Below are positions 1-4,539 of a stretch of DNA of 8,949 bases, in pieces (the stretch's first letter is position 1; the number at the start of each line of letters is the position of its first letter). Position numbers and translations under genes: made by a program. The notes under the pieces were generated by a model, which saw only the letters and a list, made by a program, of their open reading frames with translations, ran no database searches and had not been told where the DNA came from. Source of the stretch: Candidatus Caccousia avistercoris (GTDB lineage Bacteria > Bacillota > Clostridia > Oscillospirales > Acutalibacteraceae); the NCBI GenBank assembly GCA_018715025.1, contig DVMK01000249.1, positions 1 through 8,949 of the forward strand, given 5' to 3'.

Positions 1-55
1 GATATCTTCACTATGGGGCGGCGGCAGGAGCGTAATCGCCAGCTTCTGCGCGCGA

Positions 56-75
56 AAGTTAGTGTATTCTAACTT
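56..75. promoter_or_regulatory. Palindromic operator O1 in front of the DtxR-family gene
   Basis: A perfect 7-bp inverted repeat, AAGTTAG / CTAACTT, is separated by 6 bases. Its core TTAG-N6-CTAA (59-72) recurs twice in the control region of the downstream transport genes (738-751 and 757-770). DtxR-type boxes contain the same TTAG-N6-CTAA spacing, so I infer this is the binding site for the repressor encoded just downstream, giving autoregulation. A weak -10-like TATTCT (65-70) lies inside the palindrome, but I see no convincing -35; the true promoter may lie upstream of the window. The symmetry is directly visible; the binding partner is inferred. Confidence 0.7.
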
Positions 76-108
76 ATGGCTCCCGGTGTGAAAGAAAGGC
101 GGGCTTCT

Positions 109-525
109 ATGAAATTGATGGAATCCGGCGAAGACTATTTGGAGTCCATCCTGATGATCCATAACCGGAAGGGGATGGTTCGCTCTGTGGATATTGCCAA
201 CGAGCTGAATGTCTCCAAGGCCAGCGTAAGCGTCGCCGTTCATAACCTGCAGGAGGATGGCTATGTGGTGATCGACGGCCACCACGAAATTTGCCTGACA
301 GAAGAAGGCCGTAAGGTGGCAGAGGCCGTGTACGAGCGGCATCTGCTCTTTTCCAACCTGCTTTCCTCTCTTGGCGTCAGCCGGGAGGTAGCCCTGCGGG
401 ACGCCTGCCGTATGGAACACGCCATCAGCGCCGAAAGCTTCGCCGCGCTGAAGGGTTACCTTATTGCCAACGGGATGGGGCTGGCGGAAGGCGAAAGGGA
501 GGGAAAGAAAGAAAAAGAGGGGTGA
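109..525 (+). CDS. DtxR/MntR-family metal-dependent transcriptional repressor
   Basis: Two-domain metalloregulator of 138 residues. The winged helix-turn-helix covers about residues 5-65 (recognition region around VRSVDIANELNVSKASVSV, 24-42). A dimerisation and metal-binding domain covers about 66-118, followed by a charged Lys/Glu tail. There is no third SH3-like domain, as in MntR and unlike full-length DtxR/IdeR. By comparison with B. subtilis MntR, the primary metal ligands fall at Asp9, Glu12, His78, Cys100, Glu103 and His104. The motif DACRMEH carries Cys where MntR has Glu99, as DtxR does, while Asp9 is MntR-like. The metal could therefore be Fe2+ or Mn2+, and I give no gene symbol. 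I chose the ATG at 109 because it gives the usual family N-terminus and follows a weak GAAAGGCGGG; an in-frame ATG at 76 would add 11 atypical residues and abut the operator. Operators before this gene and before the transport genes suggest it controls both. Confidence 0.88.
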   Translation: MKLMESGEDYLESILMIHNRKGMVRSVDIANELNVSKASVSVAVHNLQEDGYVVIDGHHEICLTEEGRKVAEAVYERHLLFSNLLSSLGVSREVALRDACRMEHAISAESFAALKGYLIANGMGLAEGEREGKKEKEG

Positions 526-535
526 GCTTGGCCGA

Positions 536-575
536 AGCAGGGCGTCTTGGCCGGGGGCTCTGCTCTCAGCTTTTT
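536..575 (+). terminator. Possible intrinsic terminator after the repressor gene
   Basis: AGCAGGGC (536-543) can pair with GCTCTGCT (557-564), giving eight pairs including one G-U, around a 13-base loop. A run of five T follows at 571-575. The T run is six bases past the stem, so this would be a weak or imperfect terminator. It lies 10 bases after the repressor stop codon, where a terminator would be expected. Confidence 0.4.
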
Positions 576-580
576 CCAGT

Positions 581-609
581 TTTGCATAAAATGCAATTTT
601 GTTTATAAT
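581..609 (+). promoter_or_regulatory. Promoter candidate P1
   Basis: A perfect TATAAT (604-609) lies 17 bases downstream of TTTGCA (581-586), which matches four of six positions of a -35 box. A small dyad, TTGCAT-AAA-ATGCAA (582-596), overlaps the -35 region and could be either a protein site or coincidence. The predicted start would be near 616, giving a leader of about 290 nt before the 26-residue peptide. It is weaker than P2. Confidence 0.4.
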
Positions 610-662
610 TCCTGTCAAAACGAAGGATATTTTCAGCAGAGCGACAGTTTTGAAAAAGCAAG

Positions 663-691
663 TTGACAAATGAGAAAAAAGCTTTTATGAT
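663..691 (+). promoter_or_regulatory. Promoter candidate P2, near-consensus sigma-70 type
   Basis: A consensus TTGACA (663-668) is followed after exactly 17 bases by TATGAT (686-691), five of six matches to the -10 consensus. The spacer is A-rich. Predicted initiation is near 698, so both tandem operators (738-770) would lie about 40-73 bases inside the transcript. This is the strongest promoter-like sequence upstream of the peptide/DUF6110/ATPase genes and probably drives them. Confidence 0.65.
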
Positions 692-729
692 AGGAATAAT
701 TTCTAAATATTTATCTGAAATTACAGAAT

Positions 730-778
730 GCAAAAAGTTAGTCCGGTCTAATTTTGTTAGATTAATCTAACTTTTTGC
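730..778. promoter_or_regulatory. Tandem operators O2 and O3 inside a nested inverted repeat
   Basis: Two copies of TTAG-N6-CTAA occur at 738-751 (O2) and 757-770 (O3), with centres 19 bases apart. O3 is a perfect 16-bp palindrome, GTTAGATTAATCTAAC (756-771). The left arm of O2 and the right arm of O3 also form a 12-bp perfect inverted repeat, GCAAAAAGTTAG (730-741) and CTAACTTTTTGC (767-778). The inner arms CTAA (748-751) and TTAG (757-760) are complementary too, so the whole 49-bp element is nested. The match to O1 before the DtxR-family gene makes this the likely operator through which that repressor controls the transport genes. Paired binding of two dimers is inferred from the spacing. 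Confidence 0.72.
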
Positions 779-801
779 TGCCGAGGTACATTTGGTATGC
801 T
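773..801 (+). promoter_or_regulatory. Possible operator-proximal extended -10 promoter P3
   Basis: TGGTATGCT (793-801) matches an extended -10 element (TG-N-TATGCT). There is only a poor -35, TTTTGC (773-778), 17 bases upstream and directly next to O3. If used, repressor bound at O3 would sit against the -35 region, a conventional repression geometry. The call rests on the extended -10 alone. Confidence 0.3.
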
Positions 802-882
802 TTGCAGGATGGTTGAAGCTTTTTGCAAAATGCATTCTGCTTTTGCTGCTCCTGCAAGAATTTGCCGCTGTACCGAATGCAT
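802..882 (+). promoter_or_regulatory. Leader with mutually exclusive hairpins before the 26-residue peptide
   Basis: An outer stem can form between TTGCAGGA (802-809) and TCCTGCAA (850-857). Inside it, GCAAAA (825-830) plus GCA (832-834) pair with TGC (838-840) plus TTTTGC (841-846), with one bulge and a 3-base loop. As an alternative, ATGCATTC (830-837) can pair perfectly with GAATGCAT (875-882), which ends five bases before the ribosome binding site. The outer stem forms only in transcripts that start upstream, as from P1 or P2. I recognise no known riboswitch class; a regulatory role is inferred. Confidence 0.35.
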
Positions 883-887
883 CAGAA

Positions 888-897
888 AAGGAAGTGA
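888..897 (+). promoter_or_regulatory. Ribosome binding site that decides the GTG start at 904
   Basis: AAGGAAGTGA matches the ideal AAGGAGGTGA at nine of ten positions and sits six bases before the GTG at 904. This is the main reason for calling the very short open frame that follows a gene. Confidence 0.7.
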
Positions 898-903
898 GGT
901 TGG

Positions 904-984
904 GTGAAGCAGCATAAATTTTGGGCATGGGCAGCGCTCGTTTGTTTTGCCATGGTTATGTACACAGGCTACAAAAGGAAATAA
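904..984 (+). CDS. 26-residue single-span membrane peptide, unrecognised
   Basis: A very short open frame starts with GTG and ends with TAA at 982-984. The peptide has a basic start (KQHK, residues 2-5), a hydrophobic segment of 17 residues (WAWAALVCFAMVMYTGY, 7-23) and a basic end (KRK, 24-26). That is the layout of one membrane-spanning helix with charged flanks. It has one Cys (14) and two Met (17, 19) in the span and an aromatic YTGY at the far edge. A strong ribosome binding site precedes it, and it lies 37 bases before the DUF6110-like gene in the same direction, behind the operators. I cannot name a family with certainty. Tiny membrane subunits such as KdpF stabilise P-type ATPases, so a subunit, regulator or assembly factor for the downstream pump is a reasonable inference, not shown. 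Automated gene callers would usually miss it because of its length. Confidence 0.68.
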   Translation: MKQHKFWAWAALVCFAMVMYTGYKRK

Positions 985-1021
985 AGGAAACAACAGGCTT
1001 CAATGTTAGGAGGAATTTGCT

Positions 1022-1309
1022 ATGTGGAACGCATCCAGTATGAAAAAAATCGCTTTGTTTGCAGGCGGCGCGCTGTTCGGTTCTGCGGGGATCAAGCTGC
1101 TCTCCAGTAAAGACGCCAAGCGGGCTTATGTGCACTGTACCGCCGCTGCGCTGCGCGCGAAGGACAGCGTGATGAAAACAGTAACCGTTGTTCAGGAGAA
1201 TGCGGAGGATATTGTGGCGGAAGCGAAGCAGATAAATGAAAAGCGGGCGGCCGAGGAAGCGGCGGCCGTGGTTCAGGAAGAGCAGAAGGCCGCGGAAGCG
1301 GAGGAATAA
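1022..1309 (+). CDS. DUF6110-like small membrane-anchored protein
   Basis: A 95-residue protein with a strong ribosome binding site, TTAGGAGGA (1006-1014), eight bases before the ATG. Residues 8-28 form one hydrophobic segment rich in small residues (KKIALFAGGALFGSAGIKLL), with Gly15, Gly16, Gly20 and Gly23 spaced like a glycine zipper. From about residue 30 the protein is a long, probably amphipathic or coiled helix, ending in an Ala/Glu-rich tail (about 73-95). His38-Cys39 in YVHCTAAALRAKD could be metal ligands. I recall this sequence type as the DUF6110 family, found beside heavy-metal P-type ATPases in Clostridia; its function is unknown to me. Its place between the membrane peptide and the ATPase suggests an accessory role for the pump, such as scaffold, metal delivery or stability factor. 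The gene identity is firm, the family name fairly likely, the function open. Confidence 0.82.
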   Translation: MWNASSMKKIALFAGGALFGSAGIKLLSSKDAKRAYVHCTAAALRAKDSVMKTVTVVQENAEDIVAEAKQINEKRAAEEAAAVVQEEQKAAEAEE

Positions 1310-1317
1310 AAAGCGTT

Positions 1318-1351
1318 GCGGGGCCGCGGGAACATCCGGCCCCGCTTTTTT
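1318..1351 (+). terminator. Strong intrinsic terminator between the DUF6110-like gene and the ATPase gene
   Basis: A 9-bp perfect GC-rich stem, GCGGGGCCG (1318-1326) with CGGCCCCGC (1337-1345), has a 10-base loop and is followed at once by six T (1346-1351). It starts nine bases after the DUF6110-like stop codon and ends 43 bases before the ATPase start. I see no clear promoter between it and the ATPase, so the ATPase is probably made by read-through. The terminator would then set a lower level for the pump than for the two small proteins. Confidence 0.85.
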
Positions 1352-1381
1352 GTCCGGGCTGCGGCTCGGGCAGCGTTGAAC

Positions 1382-1387
1382 GGAGGG
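1382..1387 (+). promoter_or_regulatory. Ribosome binding site that decides the TTG start of the ATPase
   Basis: GGAGGG lies seven bases before the TTG at 1395. The TTG gives the N-terminus MKFVIKHEIPGRIRV, which matches the expected start of the HMA-like domain. The next in-frame ATG (1443) would remove that PGRIR segment. Confidence 0.75.
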
Positions 1388-1394
1388 ACAAACG

Positions 1395-3497
1395 TTGAAA
1401 TTTGTCATTAAGCATGAAATTCCGGGCCGCATCCGCGTCTGCATGGCCCAGCCGCACATGACCTTCCGGCAGGCGGATCTGCTGCAGTATTACCTGCAGG
1501 GGCTGGCCTTTGTAACGGCCGCCAAGGTCAGAGAAAAGACCTGCGGCGCTGTTGTGTGCTACACCGGGGATAGAAGCCAGGTGGTGGAGGCGCTGCGCCG
1601 GTTTGAGTACGGCGCTGTTCAGCCGCCGCCCGGCATGCTGGAAAATACGGGGCGCGAGCTGAACGCCAGGTACCGGGAAAAGCTGGTTCTGCAGGTTCTC
1701 ATCCGCTTTGCGGCCAAGCTGTTCCTGCCCGCGCCGCTGCAGCATGCGCGGGTAGCGGCAAAGTCCCTGAAATACCTGTGGCACGGGCTTCGGTGCCTGG
1801 GCCGCCGCCGTCTGGAGGTGCCGGTGCTGGATGCCGCCGCCATCGGCGTTTCCCTTCTCCGCCAAGATTTCAACACCGCAGGTTCCGTCATGTTCCTGTT
1901 GGGCGTGGGGGAAATTCTGGAGGAATGGACGCATAAAAAATCCGTCAGCGACCTGGCCCGCAGCATGTCGCTGAACGTGGGCAGGGTCTGGCTCAGGCGG
2001 GACGGCCAGGAGGTTCTGGTAAAGGCCTCGCAGGTACAGCCGGGCGACTGTGTGGTGGTGCGCATGGGCAGCGTGGTGCCCTTTGACGGCGTGGTAGCCC
2101 TCGGCGAGGGAATGGTGAATCAGGCGTCGCTTACCGGCGAATCCCTGCCGGTGCGAAAAGAGCAGGGCGGGTATGTGTACGCGGGCACCGTATTGGAGGA
2201 AGGCGAGCTGGCCATACAGGTGAAAAAGGTTTCCGGCTCCACCCGCTATGAGAAGATCATGGGCATGATCGAGGAGTCGGAGAAGCTGAAATCCAGGCTG
2301 GAGGGGAAGGCGGCCCACCTGGCAGACCGGCTGGTGCCTTATACCTTTTTGGGAACGGTTCTCACATGGGCGCTTACGCGGAATGTGACGAAGGCTCTGG
2401 CGGTGCTCATGGTGGATTTTTCCTGCGCGCTGAAGCTGGCCATGCCCATCTCGGTGCTTTCCGCCATTCGGGAAGCAAGCGCCTTCCACATAACGGTCAA
2501 GGGCGGCAAATATCTGGAAGCCCTGGCGGAGGCCTCCACCATTGTGTTTGACAAAACCGGCACCCTCACCAGGGCCAGGCCCACAGTGAAGGAGGTCGTC
2601 CCCTTCGGCTCCCACAGCGCCGGCGAGGCCCTGCGCCTGGCCGCCTGCCTGGAGGAGCACTTTCCCCATTCCATGGCGAAGGCGGTAGTGCGGGCCGCCA
2701 GGGAACAGGGGCTGGAGCATGAGGAGATGCATTCCAGGGTGGATTACATTGTAGCCCACGGCATCGCCTCCTGTGTCGGAGAAAAGCGTGTGGTCATTGG
2801 CAGCCGTCATTTTGTTTTTGAAGACGAGGGCTGCACGGTCAGGCCGGAACGGCAGGCACAGTTTGACAGCCTGCCCGCCGAATATTCCCACCTGTACCTG
2901 GCGGTGGATCGTACGCTGGAGGCTGTCATCTGCATTGAGGATCCCCTTCGGGAGGAAGCGCCCCAGGCAGTACGCCGGTTAAAAGAGGCCGGGCTGCAGA
3001 AGGTGGTCATGATGACGGGGGACAGCGAGCGCACCGCCGCCGCGGTGGCACGCCGCGTGGGGGTGGATGAATACTACTCTGAGGTTCTTCCGGAGGATAA
3101 GGCCGCCTATGTTCGGCGGGAAAGGGAAGCCGGGCGCACGGTGATTATGGTGGGGGACGGCATCAACGATTCTCCCGCTCTTTCTGCCGCCGACGCAGGG
3201 GTGGCTGTCAGCGAAGGGGCGGAAATTGCCCGGGAGATTGCCGATGTGACGGTGGCCGCTAACGATTTGAGAGAGCTGGTGCGGCTGCGCCGGCTGAGCC
3301 AGGCGCTGATGAAGCGGATTCGGGAAAACTACCGCGCCATTGTCGGCGTCAACGGCGCGCTGATTCTGCTGGGGGTAGCCGGAGTGGTGCCGCCTGCCAC
3401 ATCGGCCCTGCTCCACAACGCCTCCACGCTGGCCATCAGCCTGAAAAGCATGCAGAACCTTCTGCCGGAGCAGCCGGAAGGGGAAGCAGGGGAATGA
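1395..3497 (+). CDS. P1B-type (heavy-metal) P-type ATPase with atypical metal-site motif
   Basis: A 700-residue membrane pump that would move a metal ion across the cytoplasmic membrane using ATP. The N-terminal 70 residues resemble an HMA-type domain (PGRIRV near 10-15) but lack the CxxC metal motif. Hydrophobic segments follow at about 95-113 and 145-178. The actuator domain has TGES (247-250). A transmembrane pair (about 313-360) carries SCALKLAMP (343-351) where P1B pumps usually have CPC or a variant with a central proline. The phosphorylation site is DKTGTLT (Asp386). The nucleotide domain has HFPHS (422-426), with Ser where the usual HP dipeptide has Pro, then TGDS (541-544) and GDGINDSP (from 587). 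Two C-terminal helices include NYRAIVGVNGA and LLHNASTLAISLKSM. All catalytic elements look intact. Mn2+ or Fe2+ is the likeliest cargo, inferred from the DtxR/MntR-type regulator; export versus supply of metal to secreted proteins cannot be decided. It starts with TTG behind a terminator, so it is probably made at low level. Confidence 0.9.
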   Translation: MKFVIKHEIPGRIRVCMAQPHMTFRQADLLQYYLQGLAFVTAAKVREKTCGAVVCYTGDRSQVVEALRRFEYGAVQPPPGMLENTGRELNARYREKLVLQVLIRFAAKLFLPAPLQHARVAAKSLKYLWHGLRCLGRRRLEVPVLDAAAIGVSLLRQDFNTAGSVMFLLGVGEILEEWTHKKSVSDLARSMSLNVGRVWLRRDGQEVLVKASQVQPGDCVVVRMGSVVPFDGVVALGEGMVNQASLTGESLPVRKEQGGYVYAGTVLEEGELAIQVKKVSGSTRYEKIMGMIEESEKLKSRLEGKAAHLADRLVPYTFLGTVLTWALTRNVTKALAVLMVDFSCALKLAMPISVLSAIREASAFHITVKGGKYLEALAEASTIVFDKTGTLTRARPTVKEVVPFGSHSAGEALRLAACLEEHFPHSMAKAVVRAAREQGLEHEEMHSRVDYIVAHGIASCVGEKRVVIGSRHFVFEDEGCTVRPERQAQFDSLPAEYSHLYLAVDRTLEAVICIEDPLREEAPQAVRRLKEAGLQKVVMMTGDSERTAAAVARRVGVDEYYSEVLPEDKAAYVRREREAGRTVIMVGDGINDSPALSAADAGVAVSEGAEIAREIADVTVAANDLRELVRLRRLSQALMKRIRENYRAIVGVNGALILLGVAGVVPPATSALLHNASTLAISLKSMQNLLPEQPEGEAGE

Positions 3498-3505
3498 AAC
3501 AGAAA

Positions 3506-3547
3506 CAGCAATGGGCTGGATCTTTTGTGAGATCCAGCCCATTGCTG
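3506..3547. terminator. Bidirectional hairpin terminator between convergent genes
   Basis: An 18-bp perfect stem (3506-3523 with 3530-3547) closes a 6-base loop, TTTGTG. It starts eight bases after the ATPase stop codon and ends 27 bases before the end of the minus-strand phosphodiesterase gene. On the minus strand the stem is followed by TTTCTGTTTC, a usable U-rich tract. On the plus strand it is followed only by CCATATATA, so termination there may be weaker. Confidence 0.8.
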
Positions 3548-3574
3548 CCATATATAAGGAAATATGCAGGGAAA

Positions 3575-4315
3575 TCAGCCGGCACCGCCGCGGAGGCTGT
3601 TCAGCACGCTCCGACATTTGTCGGGGTAATTGGTAATAATGCCGTGAACCTCCAGCTGGGCCAGGCGGCGCATAACGTCCTCGTCGTTCACTGTCCACAC
3701 GTTGAAGCCGACCCCCTGGCTGTGAACCTTGCGGACAATCTCTTCGTTGATGTCGTGGAAAGAGGGGTGCAGGTACTGCACGCCGTTGGCCGCCGCATAG
3801 GAACCGGAATCAATAATCCAGCAGTCATACAGGAAGCCGCCGGGGATTTCCGGGGCGAGGCGCCGGCATTTGGCAATGGATTCGTGGTTGAAGGAGGAAA
3901 AAATAATCCGATCCTCCAGGCCGAATTCCCGTATGAGGGCGATCACCTTTTCCTCCATGCCCTCGTACCAGAAAATACTGTTTTTCAGTTCAATATTGGT
4001 CACAAGGGGCGAATCCTTCACCAGCTGGAAGTACTCCCGCAGGGTGGGGATGGGCTCGAAGGGGAAACGGCCCTTCCAGGCGGCGCCTGCGTCGAAGCGG
4101 CGCAGATCCTCAGCCGTATACTCCCGGATATAGCCGGAGCCGTCTGTGGTGCGGTCTATTTTTTCGTCGTGCATCACAATGATTTCCCCGTCTTGGGAAA
4201 GGTGAACGTCCAGCTCTATTCCGTCGCTTCCTGCTTCCACAGCCTTGCGGAAGGCGAGCATGGTGTTTTCCGGGTATTCTCCGGAAAATCCCCGGTGCGC
4301 AAAAATTTTTGACAT
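3575..4315 (-). CDS. Glycerophosphodiester phosphodiesterase (cytoplasmic, UgpQ-like)
   Basis: Hydrolyses glycerophosphodiesters, products of phospholipid turnover, to sn-glycerol-3-phosphate and an alcohol. The protein has 246 residues, the normal size of short single-domain GDPD enzymes, and folds as a TIM barrel in this family. Visible motifs are the N-terminal AHRGFSGEYPENT (catalytic His7 and Arg8, with Glu16 and Asn17), GIELDVHLSQDG (metal ligands Glu34 and Asp36) and VMHD with the second catalytic His49. Further motifs are NIELKN and, near the C-terminus, FNVWTVND and GIITNYPD. There is no signal peptide or membrane segment, so it acts in the cytoplasm. I chose ATG 4315 because AAGGATGTG (4331-4323), one mismatch from AAGGAGGTG, sits seven bases before it; a GTG three codons upstream would lie inside that site. 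The gene is convergent with the ATPase gene and divergent from rpoB, so it is probably a single-gene transcript unrelated to either. The family call is secure; the exact substrate is not known. Confidence 0.94.
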   Translation of the reverse strand: MSKIFAHRGFSGEYPENTMLAFRKAVEAGSDGIELDVHLSQDGEIIVMHDEKIDRTTDGSGYIREYTAEDLRRFDAGAAWKGRFPFEPIPTLREYFQLVKDSPLVTNIELKNSIFWYEGMEEKVIALIREFGLEDRIIFSSFNHESIAKCRRLAPEIPGGFLYDCWIIDSGSYAAANGVQYLHPSFHDINEEIVRKVHSQGVGFNVWTVNDEDVMRRLAQLEVHGIITNYPDKCRSVLNSLRGGAG

Positions 4316-4346
4316 ACTTCCCACATCCTTTCTATTGCGTCCCGTT

Positions 4347-4408
4347 CCAGGCCGGCCTGGGCAGGGAAAACGGGGCGCCTTTGCAGAGACGCCCCGTTTG
4401 CATGCAAA
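4347..4408. repeat. Cluster of dyad symmetries in the phosphodiesterase leader
   Basis: Three perfect symmetries lie within 62 bases. They are a 14-bp palindrome CCAGGCCGGCCTGG (4347-4360), a 10-bp stem AAACGGGGCG (4368-4377) with CGCCCCGTTT (4390-4399) around a 12-base loop, and a 12-bp palindrome TTTGCATGCAAA (4397-4408) overlapping its end. Read on the minus strand, the stem runs into TTTTCCC, so it could be a weak attenuator in the phosphodiesterase leader. The role is unknown. Confidence 0.6.
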
Positions 4409-4504
4409 TTCAGGCGAAAAACCGGCTTTTTACCGCTTTTTTGCACAATTTCCCCCTCCCAACCCGCTTTTTGGCGGGCTGGCTGCTGAAAAGGGAGTTT
4501 TCCC

Positions 4505-4533
4505 TTGACAAATACCAGATCTTGTTATACAAT
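4505..4533 (+). promoter_or_regulatory. rpoBC promoter, sigma-70 type
   Basis: A consensus TTGACA (4505-4510) is followed after 17 bases by TACAAT (4528-4533), five of six matches to the -10 consensus. An overlapping alternative is the extended -10 TGTTATACA (4523-4531). Initiation is expected near 4540, leaving a leader of about 170 nt before rpoB. It is the only strong plus-strand promoter in the gap and accounts for expression of rpoB-rpoC without an upstream ribosomal protein gene. Confidence 0.75.
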
Positions 4534-4539
4534 TATATA

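Larger units (their letters stand above)
526..903. other. AT-rich control region between the repressor gene and the transport genes
   Basis: This 378-base gap has no ordinary-sized gene and is visibly richer in A/T than its flanks, especially 575-775. It holds, in order, a terminator-like hairpin behind the repressor gene, two sigma-70-type promoter candidates, two tandem TTAG-N6-CTAA operators inside a nested inverted repeat, a possible extended -10 promoter, and a leader with competing hairpins that ends at the ribosome binding site of the 26-residue peptide. Each is listed separately. Confidence 0.8.

Noticed and set aside
1..55. Tail of an upstream gene
   Set aside because: Several frames are open for 10 to 24 codons before a stop, so the sequence is too short to decide whether any is coding.
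76..108. ATG at 76 as the repressor start
   Set aside because: It would add 11 residues not typical of the family and begins directly after the operator with no ribosome binding site. ATG 109 gives the expected N-terminus.
802..882. yybP-ykoY Mn2+ riboswitch before the metal operon
   Set aside because: I looked for it because of the metal context, but the conserved loop sequences of that class are not visible. The hairpins here are A/T-rich and of another layout.
1092..2891. 599-codon open frame on the minus strand across the DUF6110-like and ATPase genes
   Set aside because: It lies antisense to two clearly conserved genes and has no recognisable domain. GC-rich codon use on the plus strand removes stops from this frame.
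3494..4312. 272-codon plus-strand frame overlapping the ATPase stop and the phosphodiesterase gene
   Set aside because: It reads antisense to a complete phosphodiesterase gene with intact catalytic motifs and passes straight through the terminator hairpin.
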